A stretch of 64,000 bases of DNA from Bradyrhizobium zhanjiangense (GCF_004114935.1 NZ_CP022221.1:5663001-5727000), one strand, 5' to 3'; positions 34,333 through 43,657 are shown, counted from the stretch's first letter. Made by a program: numbers and translations. Notes: generated by a model not told the origin, from the letters alone.

Positions 34333-35007
34333 ATGACCATGGGCGGACATCTCAACATCAATCATCTGATGTTCCTCGGCCAGGGCGCGCTGTGGACAAT
34401 CGGGCTGTCCATGATCGCGCTGATCGGCGGCGGCATCGTCGGCTTCGTGATCGCGCTGGCGCGCATATCGCCGCTCAAATCGGTGCGGATCGCCAGCGCC
34501 ATCTACGTTCAGCTCGTCCAGGGCACGCCGTTGCTCGTCATCCTGTTCCTCGGCTATTTCGGCCTCGCCGCCATCGGCCTCAAGGTCTCGCCGCTCGCTG
34601 CCGCCGGCGCTTCGCTGACACTCTACGTCGCCGCCTATCTCGGCGAGATCTGGCGCGGCTGCATCCAGTCTGTGCCGAAGCCGCAATGGGAAGCCGCCGA
34701 AGGCCTGGCGCTGAGCCGGACCCAGCGCATGATGAAAGTGATCCTGCCGCAGGCGATCCGTATCGCGACGCCGCCGACCGTCGGCTTCATGGTGCAGATC
34801 ATCAAGAATACCTCGCTCGCCTCCGTCGTCGGCTTCGTCGAGCTGATGCGCTCGGGCCAGATCGTCAACAACTCGCTGTTCGAGCCGTTCGCCATCTACG
34901 CCATCATCGCCGTCACCTACTTCGCCATGTGCTATCCCCTGTCGCTGTTCAGCCAGAGGCTGGAACGGCGCATGGGGCGTGGCAGGTCCAACCTCGCGAC
35001 AGCCTGA
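34333..35007 (+). CDS. Polar amino acid-type ABC transporter permease (second)
   Basis: A 224-residue permease starting at ATG 34333, one base after the stop of the first permease; translational coupling is likely. It has [40 protein letters not shown] and the EAA loop [20 protein letters not shown] for docking the ATPase. The two permeases are paralogous and probably form a heterodimer. Confidence 0.93.
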   Translation: MTMGGHLNINHLMFLGQGALWTIGLSMIALIGGGIVGFVIALARISPLKSVRIASAIYVQLVQGTPLLVILFLGYFGLAAIGLKVSPLAAAGASLTLYVAAYLGEIWRGCIQSVPKPQWEAAEGLALSRTQRMMKVILPQAIRIATPPTVGFMVQIIKNTSLASVVGFVELMRSGQIVNNSLFEPFAIYAIIAVTYFAMCYPLSLFSQRLERRMGRGRSNLATA

Positions 35008-35008
35008 C

Positions 35009-35767
35009 ATGCAGCAGAACGCCCTCTCCTCCGAACCGATCGTGTCGCTCCGCGACGTGCAGAAGAGCTTTGGTCCACTCCGGGTGCTCGACGGCGTCTC
35101 CTTTGCCGTCGCGCGCGGCGAGGTGCTGGCGCTGATCGGCCGCTCCGGCTCCGGCAAGAGCACGGCGCTGCGCTGCATCGACCGCTTCGAGAAGGTCGAC
35201 GGCGGCGAGATCGTCGTCTGCGGGCACCGCGTCGACCGCCCCGATGTTGATCTGCGCGCACTGCGCCAGGACGTCGGCATCGTGTTCCAGAGCTACAATC
35301 TATTTCCGCACCTCACGATCGAGCAGAACATCACGCTCGCGCCGTGCACGGTGAAGGGCATGGCAAGTTCGCACGCCAAGGACCTCGCGCGAAAAGTGCT
35401 CGCGCAGGTCGGGCTCGAGGAGAAGCTGCACGCCTATCCCGAGCAGCTCTCAGGCGGACAGCAGCAGCGCGCCGCGATTGCCCGCTCGCTGGCGATGCAG
35501 CCGAAGGTGATGCTGTTCGACGAGGTCACCTCCGCGCTCGATCCCGAACTCACCGCCGAGGTGTTGAAGGTGATCGAGCAACTGGCGGCTGATGGCATGA
35601 CCATGGTGATGGTCACCCACGAGATGGGCTTTGCCAAAGGCATCGCTGACCGGATCGTGTTCATGCATCGCGGCAAGGTCCACGAGACCGGCCCCGCCTC
35701 GATCCTGACGTCGCCGACGACGCCCGAACTCACGCAATTCGTGGGCACTGGAAACCTGAAATCATAA
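35009..35767 (+). CDS. Polar amino acid-type ABC transporter ATP-binding protein
   Basis: A 252-residue ATPase starting at ATG 35009, one base after the previous stop. Walker A is [14 protein letters not shown], the Q-loop [12 protein letters not shown], the signature [18 protein letters not shown], Walker [16 protein letters not shown] and the switch histidine [12 protein letters not shown]. It is closest in style to GlnQ/HisP-type subunits. It powers import through the two permeases. Confidence 0.95.
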   Translation: MQQNALSSEPIVSLRDVQKSFGPLRVLDGVSFAVARGEVLALIGRSGSGKSTALRCIDRFEKVDGGEIVVCGHRVDRPDVDLRALRQDVGIVFQSYNLFPHLTIEQNITLAPCTVKGMASSHAKDLARKVLAQVGLEEKLHAYPEQLSGGQQQRAAIARSLAMQPKVMLFDEVTSALDPELTAEVLKVIEQLAADGMTMVMVTHEMGFAKGIADRIVFMHRGKVHETGPASILTSPTTPELTQFVGTGNLKS

Positions 35768-35786
35768 CAGGAGAGGAGAACTAGGG

Positions 35787-36581
35787 ATGACCAACAAGAC
35801 CTTGCTGGGCACGGCCACCGCGCTGTGCTGCCTCGTCATGATATCCGCGACGCCGGCATCGGCCGATTTGCTGGACGACATCACGAAAGCGAAGAAGATC
35901 CGCATCTCGACGGACCTCGCCATCCCGCCCTCGGGCATGATGGATTCCAGCATGAAGCCGACCGGCTCCGACGTCGAAGTGGCGCAGCTGCTCGCCAAGG
36001 ATTGGGGGCTCGAGCTGGAGTTCATCCAGACCACCGGCGCGACCCGTATCCCCAACGTCCTGACCGGCAAGGCCGACATCATCATCTCGACCCTGTCGGT
36101 GACGCCCGACCGCGCCAAGGTGATCGACTTCACCAAGCGCTATGCGACGCTGCAATCCGATGTCGGCTGCCTGAAATCGTCGACCGTCAAGGACTGGCCC
36201 GACGTGAAGGACAAGTCGATCGGCGTCTCGCGTGGCACCACCCAGGACACCACCCTGTCCAACATGAAGGACAAGGAGCTCAAGATCGCCCGTTACGACG
36301 ACGATGCCACCATGGTGACGGCGGCCGTTTCCGGTCAGGTCGACTGCGTCGCCTCGTCGGCGACGATCATCAACCAGATCGGGGTGAAGAACCCCTCGCG
36401 CGTGTTCGAATCCAGGATTCCGCTGGCGACCTTCGATCTCGCCATCGGCCTGAAGAAGGGCGAGCAGCGCCTGATGGACAAGCTCAACGCCTGGATCACC
36501 GAGAACGTCAAGAACGGCAAGCTGAATGCGATCTACAAGAAATTCCATGGTGTCGAGCTGCCGCCCGAAATGCGCAGCTGA
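35787..36581 (+). CDS. Polar amino acid-type ABC transporter substrate-binding protein
   Basis: A 264-residue periplasmic protein; the GGAGAGGAGAAC ribosome-binding site precedes ATG 35787. The signal peptide TLLGTATALCCLVMISATPA ends in SA before DLLDD. The SBP_bac_3 fold shows IRISTDLAIPPSGMMDSS, GKADIIISTLSVTPDRAKVI, DFTKRYATLQSDVGCL and IGVSRGTTQDTTL. The ligand-contacting residues cannot be turned into a ligand from sequence alone. The operon also encodes sugar-phosphate enzymes, so a non-amino-acid ligand is possible. Confidence 0.92.
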   Translation: MTNKTLLGTATALCCLVMISATPASADLLDDITKAKKIRISTDLAIPPSGMMDSSMKPTGSDVEVAQLLAKDWGLELEFIQTTGATRIPNVLTGKADIIISTLSVTPDRAKVIDFTKRYATLQSDVGCLKSSTVKDWPDVKDKSIGVSRGTTQDTTLSNMKDKELKIARYDDDATMVTAAVSGQVDCVASSATIINQIGVKNPSRVFESRIPLATFDLAIGLKKGEQRLMDKLNAWITENVKNGKLNAIYKKFHGVELPPEMRS

Positions 36582-36592
36582 ACCAGAGGAAG

Positions 36593-36620
36593 CCGTGACG
36601 GCCGCACGCGGCTGTCACGG
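36593..36620 (+). other. Intercistronic stem-loop
   Basis: A 13-bp stem with one G-U pair (36593-36605 with 36608-36620) lies between the binding-protein stop and rpiB. No T-run follows. It may stabilise the abundant binding-protein transcript or reduce read-through into the enzyme genes, a common arrangement in ABC operons. Confidence 0.6.
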
Positions 36621-36647
36621 TCAATGCAACATCAAGAAGGACCTTAC

Positions 36648-37094
36648 ATGCGTCTCGTCATCGGATCCGACCACGCCGGCTGGCCGCTCAAGCAGACGGT
36701 CATCGATCACATCCGCAAGCTCGGCCACGAAATCATCGACGTCGGCTCTCATGACGACAAGCCGGTGGACTTCCCCGACATCGCGCGCGCGGTGGCGCAG
36801 AAGGTGACGTCGGGCGAAGCCGCGCGCGGCATCATGGTGTGCGGTACCGGCGTCGGCGCCGCGATCGCGGCTAACAAGATGAAGGGCATCCGCGCCGCGG
36901 TCTGCCACGACGTCCATTCCGCCCATCAGAGCGTCGAGCATGACGACGTCAACGTCATGTGCATCGGCGCGCAAATCGTCGGCGCCTGGCTCGCCGTCGA
37001 TCTGGTCTCGTCCTATCTCTCCGCCGAATTCTCCACCGACGAGGATTTCCGCCGCCGCGTCGAGAAGCTGCGCGTCATGGACGAGCAAGGCTGA
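36648..37094 (+). CDS. rpiB: RpiB/LacAB-family sugar-phosphate isomerase
   Basis: A 148-residue enzyme starting at ATG 36648 after AAGAAGGACC. It has MRLVIGSDHAGWPLKQTV, DFPDIARAVAQKV, the catalytic cysteine in MVCGTGVGAAIAANKMKG and the histidine region VCHDVHSAHQSVEHDDVNVM. RpiB enzymes interconvert ribose 5-phosphate and ribulose 5-phosphate; close relatives act on allose, galactose or erythrulose phosphates. The operon context leaves the sugar open. Ten bases separate its stop from the ribokinase start. Confidence 0.9.
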   Translation: MRLVIGSDHAGWPLKQTVIDHIRKLGHEIIDVGSHDDKPVDFPDIARAVAQKVTSGEAARGIMVCGTGVGAAIAANKMKGIRAAVCHDVHSAHQSVEHDDVNVMCIGAQIVGAWLAVDLVSSYLSAEFSTDEDFRRRVEKLRVMDEQG

Positions 37095-37104
37095 CGGCCC
37101 CTCC

Positions 37105-38022
37105 ATGATCCTGGTGTTTGGATCGCTCAACATCGATCTCGTCGCGGAGGTCCCGGTCATTCCGGGTCCCGGCCGGACTGTGCTGGCGCCATCCTACCGG
37201 ACCCATTTCGGCGGCAAGGGCGCCAATCAGGCGGTCGCCGCCGCGCGGATCGCCGGACCGGGACGCGTGCGCATGGCGGGCCGCGTCGGCCGGGATGGGT
37301 TTGGCGACAGCGCGATCGAGAATCTCAGGGCCAATGGTGTCGACGCCGATCTCATCGTCAGGGCCCATGAACCGACCGGCTGTGCGTTCATCACGGTCGA
37401 TCAGGCCGGCGAGAACGCGATTACGGTGGCCAGCGGCGCCAACATCACCGCGAGTGCCAATGACCTCCCGACCGACCTCTTCAGTTCCGACACTGTGCTC
37501 GTGCTTCAAATGGAGGTGCCCTTTGCACAAGCGCTGGAGGCTGCGCGCAAAACCAAATCGGTTTCCGGCACCGTGATCTGGAATCTCGCACCGGTCCCGG
37601 AGAAGATGACCGGTGAGATGGTGACAGAGCTTCTCGCTGTGACCGACTATCTGCTTGTCAACGAACACGAGGCAATGGATGCCGCAGCGGCCATCGGCCT
37701 TGCGGCGGCCAGCTACGAAACGGCTGCTATGCACCTCGCCAAGGCCGGCAACCTCACCTGCATCGTGACCGCAGGTGCGCAGGGCGCGCTGGCAATGACC
37801 ACCGACGGCGCCCCGCTGCACGCCTCCACGCCGCGCATCACCCCGGTCGACACGACCGGCGCCGGCGACACCTTCGTCGGCACGTTCGCAGCGATGGTCA
37901 GCGAGGGCGTGCCGCTGCAACGCGCGCTCGAGGTGAGCTGCGAAGCGGCCGCATTGAAGTGCCTCAAGGCCGGCGCACAGACCGGCATGCCGATGCGCAG
38001 CGCATTGGGTTCCCTCGCCTAG
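37105..38022 (+). CDS. rbsK: Ribokinase-type PfkB carbohydrate kinase
   Basis: A 305-residue kinase starting at ATG 37105. The N-terminal signature NIDLVAEVPVIPGPG and FGGKGANQAVAAARI binds the sugar. The C-terminal signature DTTGAGDTFVGTF supplies the catalytic aspartate and anion hole, and ILPNE is replaced by LLVNEHEAMD. Ribokinases phosphorylate ribose and related sugars. Together with the RpiB homologue it could convert an imported or released pentose or tetrose to a central intermediate. The rbsK name is by family; ribose itself is unproven here, since the transporter is not RbsABC-like. Confidence 0.85.
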   Translation: MILVFGSLNIDLVAEVPVIPGPGRTVLAPSYRTHFGGKGANQAVAAARIAGPGRVRMAGRVGRDGFGDSAIENLRANGVDADLIVRAHEPTGCAFITVDQAGENAITVASGANITASANDLPTDLFSSDTVLVLQMEVPFAQALEAARKTKSVSGTVIWNLAPVPEKMTGEMVTELLAVTDYLLVNEHEAMDAAAAIGLAAASYETAAMHLAKAGNLTCIVTAGAQGALAMTTDGAPLHASTPRITPVDTTGAGDTFVGTFAAMVSEGVPLQRALEVSCEAAALKCLKAGAQTGMPMRSALGSLA

Positions 38023-38079
38023 AACGGATCGCCCGCATCGCTGACCACGGCTAAACTCTCCCGATTCGCGGAGATCGTC

Positions 38080-38808
38080 TTGGCCTTTCTCTTCGTCCTC
38101 AGCGTCGGCCTCATCGCCGGCACCATTTCCGGCATCGTCGGCACGGGCTCGTCGATCATGCTGATGCCGGTGCTGGTCTATGCCTATGGGCCGAAGGAAG
38201 CCGTGCCGATCATGGCGGTGGCCTCCGTGATGGCGAATTTTTCACGGATCCTGGCGTGGTGGCGCGAGGTCGACTGGCGGGCTTGCGCAGCCTATTCGGT
38301 GACGGGCATTCCGGCCGCAGCGCTCGGCGCGCGAACGCTGCTGGCACTGCCCTCGCATGCCGTCGATCTCACCATCGGCATCTTCCTGATCGCGATGGTG
38401 CCGGTGCGGCATTGGCTGGCGCGGCACGACCTCAAGGCCAGTCTCTGGCACCTCGCCATCGGCGGCGCAATCATCGGCTATCTCACCGGCATCGTGGTTT
38501 CGACCGGCCCGCTCAGCGTGCCGCTGTTCCTGTTCTACGGGCTCAGCAAGGGCGCCTTCCTCGCCACTGAAGCTGCCTCCTCGCTCGGGCTCTATTTCGC
38601 GAAATCCGTGACGTTCGAGCGCTTCGGCGCGCTGACCGGCGAGGTCTTCGTCAAGGGCCTGATCGCGGGCGGCTCGCTGATGTCGGGCGCCTTCATCGCA
38701 AAGCGCTTCGTGCTGCACCTGAAGCCGGAGATGTTTCGCCTGCTGATGGACGCGATCATGGTCGCGGCCGGGCTCTCCATGCTATGGAACGCGGCGCAAT
38801 CTCCTTGA
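38080..38808 (+). CDS. TauE/SafE family membrane transporter
   Basis: A 242-residue protein of seven or so membrane spans (FLFVLSVGLIAGTISGIVGT, LMPVLVYAYGPKEAVPIMAV, LAIGGAIIGYLTGIVVSTGP, LLMDAIMVAAGLSMLW). The duplicated glycine-rich family motif is GTISGIVGTGSSIMLMP. The family exports sulfite, sulfoacetate or similar anions. The start is probably TTG 38080, behind GCGGAG. It is 57 bases after rbsK and 19 before radA; it may belong to either unit. Confidence 0.85.
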   Translation: MAFLFVLSVGLIAGTISGIVGTGSSIMLMPVLVYAYGPKEAVPIMAVASVMANFSRILAWWREVDWRACAAYSVTGIPAAALGARTLLALPSHAVDLTIGIFLIAMVPVRHWLARHDLKASLWHLAIGGAIIGYLTGIVVSTGPLSVPLFLFYGLSKGAFLATEAASSLGLYFAKSVTFERFGALTGEVFVKGLIAGGSLMSGAFIAKRFVLHLKPEMFRLLMDAIMVAAGLSMLWNAAQSP

Positions 38809-38827
38809 GCACGACTCGCTATTCCCC

Positions 38828-40273
38828 ATGGCCAAATCCAGTCTTTCCTTCGTCTGCCAGAACTGCGGCGCGGCCTATAACCGCTGGCAGGGCAAGTGCG
38901 AATCGTGCGGCGAGTGGAACACGCTCGCTGAGGAGGACACCAGTGGCAGTGTGCCGGTGTCGATCCGCTCCAAGCGCAAGGGCCGGACCTTTGCGCTGGA
39001 GAGCCTCGCCGGGAAAAGCCCGGATGCGCCGCGCCTCTCGTCAGGGATGACCGAGCTCGACCGCGTCACCGGCGGCGGTTTCGTCCGCGGCTCGGTGCTC
39101 CTGGTCGGCGGCGATCCCGGCATCGGCAAATCGACGCTGCTGACGCAGGCCACCAGCCTGCTGGCGCGCGCCGGTCACCGCGTTGTCTACATCTCCGGCG
39201 AAGAGGCGGTCGCGCAGGTGCGCCTGCGCGCCGAGCGGCTCGGCCTGTCGGATGCGCCGGTGCAGCTCGCCGCCGAGACCTCGGTCGAGGACATCGTCTC
39301 GACGCTGTCGGAGGGCGCGGTGCCCCGGCTGATCGTGATCGACTCGATCCAGACCATGTGGACCGACACGGTGGAATCCGCGCCCGGCACCGTGACCCAG
39401 GTCCGCGCCTCGGCGCAGGCGCTGATCCGCTTTGCCAAGAAGACCGGCGCGGCCATCATCCTGGTCGGCCATGTCACCAAGGACGGCCAGATCGCCGGCC
39501 CCCGAGTGGTCGAGCACATGGTCGACGCCGTGATGTCGTTCGAGGGCGAAGGCTCGCAGCAATTCCGCATCCTGCGCGCCGTGAAGAACCGGTTCGGGCC
39601 GACCGACGAGATCGGCGTGTTCGAGATGACGGGCCTCGGCCTGCGCGAGGTCACCAACCCCTCCGAGCTGTTCCTGTCCGAGCGCGATCTCGGCACGCCA
39701 GGCACCGCCGTCTTCGCGGGGATCGAGGGCACAAGGCCCGTCCTGGTCGAATTGCAGGCGCTGGTGGCCCCGACCTCGCTCGGCACCCCGCGCCGCGCCG
39801 TGGTCGGCTGGGACCCGAGCCGGCTGTCGATGGTGCTGGCGGTGCTGGAAGCCCATTGCGGGGTCAAGCTGTCCGGGCACGACGTCTATCTGAACGTCGC
39901 GGGTGGCCTGCGCATCAACGAGCCGGCGGCGGATCTCGCCGCGGCGGCGGCGCTGGTGTCATCCCTGGTTAATGCGCAGTTACCGACCGATGCCGTCTAT
40001 TTCGGCGAGATCTCGCTCTCCGGCGTGGTCCGCCCGGTGGCGCAGACCCCGGCCCGGCTGAAGGAAGCGGCAAAACTCGGCTTCCAGCGCGCCGTGCTGC
40101 CCGAATCGGCCCGCGGCGAGACCGGAGGAGACGCCGGACTGTCGCTGAACGCGGTCAACAGCCTGACGACACTGGTCGCCGAAATCGCCGCCCGCGGCTC
40201 GCGCCGGGGCGAATCGAACGGCCCGGCAGAGAAAAATGCCACACCAGCAAGATTCCGCCGCGGAGATGGTTAG
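38828..40273 (+). CDS. radA: DNA repair protein RadA
   Basis: A 481-residue ATPase that promotes branch migration in recombination. The N-terminal zinc finger is CQNCGAAYNRWQGKCESCGEW. Walker A is GGDPGIGKSTLLTQA near residue 97; the RadA-specific KNRFG motif is in RAVKNRFGPTDEIG. The Lon-like C-terminal domain follows (LNVAGGLRINEPAADLAAAA, FGEISLSGVVRPV). The tail past about 450 is variable. It leads radA-cvpA-purF. Confidence 0.96.
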   Translation: MAKSSLSFVCQNCGAAYNRWQGKCESCGEWNTLAEEDTSGSVPVSIRSKRKGRTFALESLAGKSPDAPRLSSGMTELDRVTGGGFVRGSVLLVGGDPGIGKSTLLTQATSLLARAGHRVVYISGEEAVAQVRLRAERLGLSDAPVQLAAETSVEDIVSTLSEGAVPRLIVIDSIQTMWTDTVESAPGTVTQVRASAQALIRFAKKTGAAIILVGHVTKDGQIAGPRVVEHMVDAVMSFEGEGSQQFRILRAVKNRFGPTDEIGVFEMTGLGLREVTNPSELFLSERDLGTPGTAVFAGIEGTRPVLVELQALVAPTSLGTPRRAVVGWDPSRLSMVLAVLEAHCGVKLSGHDVYLNVAGGLRINEPAADLAAAAALVSSLVNAQLPTDAVYFGEISLSGVVRPVAQTPARLKEAAKLGFQRAVLPESARGETGGDAGLSLNAVNSLTTLVAEIAARGSRRGESNGPAEKNATPARFRRGDG

Positions 40274-40440
40274 CCGGAGGTGACGTCGGAGGCCCCCGCC
40301 GCTATACAGCCGTCACAAAAGCAGCACGGGATTGCGTGGTTGCGGCCTTGCCGGGAACGCCGTCTGCCCCTCTTTTAGGGCAGCGGCCAAGCACCGATTC
40401 GCTGAGCACCTTTGAGAGTACGAGCGGACCAGACCAGCCG

Positions 40441-41070
40441 ATGCCAGTTACACTCCTCGACCTGATCCTGCTCGGTGTGATGCTGATCTCGGGCCTGCTC
40501 GCGATGGTCCGCGGCTTCATGCGCGAAATCCTGTCGATCGCTGCCTGGGGTGCGGCCGCGATCGTGACGCTGTATTCCTTCTCGAAGCTGCTGCCGACCG
40601 CCAAGGCCTATTTCAACAACGACACGGTCGCGAGCGTGGTCGTGGTCGCCGGCGTGTTCGTGGGCACCCTGATCGTGGTCTCCGTGATCACCGTGCGGAT
40701 CTCCGACATGATCTTGGATTCGCGCATCGGCGCGCTGGACCGCACCCTCGGCTTCCTGTTTGGCCTTGCTCGCGGGCTTTTGATCGTCGTAGTCGCCTTC
40801 CTGTTCTTCACCTGGCTGGTTCCGGACAAGCAGCGTCCGGACTGGGTCACCGGAGCCAAGTCCCGCGTGGTGCTCCAGGGAACCGGGGATTGGCTGATGG
40901 CCCTCTTGCCCGACGACCCCGAGAACACCATCTTGAAGAGATTCAAGAAAAACAAACCAGATGATGATCAAGCTGAATCCGAGCAGCAGCCTTCGGGCAG
41001 TGGCGACGGATACAGTAAACCCGCTCGTGACAGCCTGAAAAAGCTGATCGAGAAACCTGCAGCGCGTTGA
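40441..41070 (+). CDS. cvpA: CvpA family membrane protein
   Basis: A 209-residue inner-membrane protein. ATG 40441 gives MPVTLLDLILLGVMLISGLL, the standard family start; an upstream in-frame start at 40336 adds unrelated sequence. It has four membrane segments (with AMVRGFMREILSIAAWGAAA, VVVVAGVFVGTLIVVSVITV and LLIVVVAFLFFTWLV) and the conserved RIGALDRTLGFLFGLARG. The charged C-terminal tail of 55 residues is polar. CvpA is linked to colicin V export, envelope stress and purF co-expression. Here purF follows directly. Confidence 0.92.
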   Translation: MPVTLLDLILLGVMLISGLLAMVRGFMREILSIAAWGAAAIVTLYSFSKLLPTAKAYFNNDTVASVVVVAGVFVGTLIVVSVITVRISDMILDSRIGALDRTLGFLFGLARGLLIVVVAFLFFTWLVPDKQRPDWVTGAKSRVVLQGTGDWLMALLPDDPENTILKRFKKNKPDDDQAESEQQPSGSGDGYSKPARDSLKKLIEKPAAR

Positions 41071-41097
41071 TTGGCCCTAGAGAAAGGCGCGGACGAG

Positions 41098-42621
41098 ATG
41101 CGACACCCTGACCAGGACGCCCAGCTTGATCTCGATCCAACGGCCGGTTTGGGCCCGGCCGCTCTGGAGGTCCAGGACGACCTGGAGGGGGATACGCTCC
41201 GCGAGGAATGCGGCGTCTTCGGCATCTACGGCCACCCGGACGCCGCCGCCATCACCGCGCTCGGTCTCCACGCCCTTCAGCACCGCGGCCAGGAAGCCGC
41301 CGGCATCGTCTCCTACGACGGCAACCGCTTTCACTCAGAACGCCGCCTCGGCCTCGTCGGCGACACCTTCTCCCGTCACGAGGTGATCGACCGCCTGCCC
41401 GGCAACATGGCGGTCGGCCATGTCCGCTACTCCACCACCGGCGCCACCATCCTGCGCAACGTACAGCCATTGTTCGCCGAGCTGAATGCCGGTGGCCTCG
41501 CGGTCGCGCATAACGGCAACCTCACCAACGGCCTGACGCTGCGCCGCGAGCTGGTGAAGAGCGGTGCGATGATGCAGTCGACCACCGACACCGAGGTGAT
41601 CCTGCATCTGGTCGCGCGCTCCAAGCGCAGCCGCTTCATCGAGCGCTATGTCGACGCGCTGCGCGAGATCGAAGGCGCCTATGCGCTGGTCTCGCTCACC
41701 AACAAGAAGCTGGTCGGCGCGCGCGATCCGCGCGGCATCCGTCCGCTCGTGCTCGGCGAGCTCGACGGCTGCCCGATCCTGACCTCTGAGACCTGCGCCC
41801 TCGACATCATCGGCGCGCGCTTCGTGCGCGACATCGAGCCGGGCGAAGTCATCGTGTTCGACGAGAACGGCCAGGACATCCACAAGCCGTTCCCGCCGAT
41901 GGCGCCGCGCCCCTGCATCTTCGAATACATCTACTTCTCCCGTCCGGATTCCATCGTCCACGGCCGCTCGGTCTACGAGGTGCGCAAGAATTTCGGCGCA
42001 CAGCTCGCGCGCGAGAGTCACGTGCCGGTCGACGTCGTGGTGCCGGTGCCGGATTCCGGCGTGCCCGCCGCGGTCGGCTACAGCCAGTTCTCCGGCGTGC
42101 CGTTCGAGCTCGGCATCATCCGCAACCACTATGTCGGCCGCACCTTCATCCAGCCGACGCAGGCGATCCGCGAATCCGGCGTGCGCATGAAGCACTCGGC
42201 CAATCGCGCCGCGATCGAAGGCAAGCGCATCATCCTGATCGACGACTCGCTGGTGCGCGGCACCACCTCGAAGAAGATCGTGCGCATGATGCGCGATGCG
42301 GGTGCAACCGAAGTGCACTTCCGCCTCGCCTCGCCCCCGATCCTCTATCCCGATTATTACGGCATCGACCTGCCCGACCGCGGTGGCCTGCTCGCCGCGA
42401 CGCATTCGCTGGAGGAGATGCGCGAGATCATCGGCGCCGACTCGCTCGCGTTCCTGTCCATCGACGGCATGTACCGCGCCATGGGCGAGCCCGGCCGCGA
42501 CCCCGCCAATCCGAAATTCTCGGATCACTGCTTCACCGGGGCCTATCCGACCCACCTCACCGACCAGACCCAGACCGAGCCGCAGCCGCGGCAATTGTCG
42601 CTGCTGGCGGAGGCGAGCTGA
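41098..42621 (+). CDS. purF: Amidophosphoribosyltransferase
   Basis: A 507-residue enzyme for the first committed step of purine synthesis (PRPP plus glutamine). The Ntn-type glutaminase domain should be exposed by propeptide cleavage before the cysteine in LREECGVFGIYGHPDAAAI, about residue 38 from ATG 41098. The domain continues with LHALQHRGQEAAGIVSYDG and VGHVRYSTTGAT. The PRPP loop is IILIDDSLVRGTTSKKIV near residue 380. A TTG at 41071 abuts the cvpA stop, so a longer start is possible; I prefer ATG 41098. Confidence 0.96.
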   Translation: MRHPDQDAQLDLDPTAGLGPAALEVQDDLEGDTLREECGVFGIYGHPDAAAITALGLHALQHRGQEAAGIVSYDGNRFHSERRLGLVGDTFSRHEVIDRLPGNMAVGHVRYSTTGATILRNVQPLFAELNAGGLAVAHNGNLTNGLTLRRELVKSGAMMQSTTDTEVILHLVARSKRSRFIERYVDALREIEGAYALVSLTNKKLVGARDPRGIRPLVLGELDGCPILTSETCALDIIGARFVRDIEPGEVIVFDENGQDIHKPFPPMAPRPCIFEYIYFSRPDSIVHGRSVYEVRKNFGAQLARESHVPVDVVVPVPDSGVPAAVGYSQFSGVPFELGIIRNHYVGRTFIQPTQAIRESGVRMKHSANRAAIEGKRIILIDDSLVRGTTSKKIVRMMRDAGATEVHFRLASPPILYPDYYGIDLPDRGGLLAATHSLEEMREIIGADSLAFLSIDGMYRAMGEPGRDPANPKFSDHCFTGAYPTHLTDQTQTEPQPRQLSLLAEAS

Positions 42622-42625
42622 TCCT

Positions 42626-42745
42626 GTCGTCCTGGCGAAAGCCAGGACCCATTACCACAGGCTTCAATGGCTCGAAGAAGGTCTGACACCGCCTTCGGAA
42701 GCCAAACAAACCCGGCGTATGGGTCCTGGCTTTCGCCAGGACGAC
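42626..42745. repeat. Perfect 27-bp inverted repeat after purF
   Basis: Arms 42626-42652 and 42719-42745 are exact reverse complements (left arm begins GTCGTCCTGGCGAAAGCCAG), with a 66-base loop. Each arm is itself a hairpin (CCTGGC GAAA GCCAGG). It lies five bases past the purF stop, ahead of the SDR gene, and probably contributes to purF transcript ends. Confidence 0.85.
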
Positions 42746-42763
42746 GATGAATAGAACTTTGCC

Positions 42764-43504
42764 ATGACAAAACCCCTCGCCAACCGCATCGCTCTCGTCA
42801 CCGGCGCCTCGCGCGGCATCGGCTATGCCACGGCACGCGCGCTGGCCAAGGCCGGCGCGCATATCGTTGCGGTGGCGCGCACGCAGGGCGGGCTGGAAGA
42901 GCTCGATGACGAGATCCGGAAGGACGGCGGCAGCGCCACCTTGGTGCCGCTCAACCTCACCGATTCCGACGGCATCGCGCGGCTGGGCGCCGGCCTGCAC
43001 GAGCGCTATGGCAAGCTCGACATCCTGGTCGGCAATGCCGGCGTGCTCGGGCCCTCCTCGCCGATCGGCCATATCGAGCTGAAGGCCTTCAACGACGTGA
43101 TGGCCGTGAATGTCTCCGCGAATTTCCAGCTGATCCGCTGCATGGAGCCACTGCTGAAGCAGTCCGATGCCGGCCGCGCCGTGTTCATCACCTCGGGTGC
43201 CGCCAACAAGGCCACCGCCTATGTCAGCCCCTACGCGGCGTCCAAGGCCGCGCTGGAAACGCTGGCCCGCGCCTGGGCGCAGGAAACCGCGAACACGAAG
43301 CTGCGCGTCAACCTGTTCAACCCCGGCCCGATCCGCACCCGCATGCGCGCCACCCTGATGCCGGGCGAGGATCCGGCGGCGCTCGACACGCCTGAGCAGG
43401 TCGCCGAATTCATCGTGCCGATGTGCGCGCCTGACTGGACCGAGACCGGCAAGTTCTACGATTACAAGACGCGCAGCCTGATGAGCTTCCGCGCGCCGGC
43501 TTGA
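42764..43504 (+). CDS. Short-chain dehydrogenase/reductase
   Basis: A 246-residue NAD(P)-dependent SDR. The cofactor motif is TGASRGIGYATARALAKAGA, then NAGVLGPSSPIG. The catalytic Ser is in AVFITSGAANKAT and the YxxxK in YAASKAALETLARAW. The C-terminal FNPGPIRTRMRATLMPGEDP is typical of classical SDRs of the YciK type. The substrate is not evident. It starts 19 bases after the palindromic repeat, and no operon partner is visible. Confidence 0.9.
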   Translation: MTKPLANRIALVTGASRGIGYATARALAKAGAHIVAVARTQGGLEELDDEIRKDGGSATLVPLNLTDSDGIARLGAGLHERYGKLDILVGNAGVLGPSSPIGHIELKAFNDVMAVNVSANFQLIRCMEPLLKQSDAGRAVFITSGAANKATAYVSPYAASKAALETLARAWAQETANTKLRVNLFNPGPIRTRMRATLMPGEDPAALDTPEQVAEFIVPMCAPDWTETGKFYDYKTRSLMSFRAPA

Positions 43505-43657
43505 TTGACGCGGACCGACAACGCAATCTTGACGTTCACGCAAAACGGCAAGTTCGTGACCCGGATCGGCAAGATCGAAAGCGCATCCAGAAATTCAAGC
43601 TGACATCGGACGCTCTCAAATAGCGTCTCAACGCATTTTCCCCAAAAGTTAACCGAT

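Noticed and set aside
36593..36620. Rho-independent terminator after the binding-protein gene
   Set aside because: The stem is strong but no T-run follows and the next gene is clearly part of the same unit.
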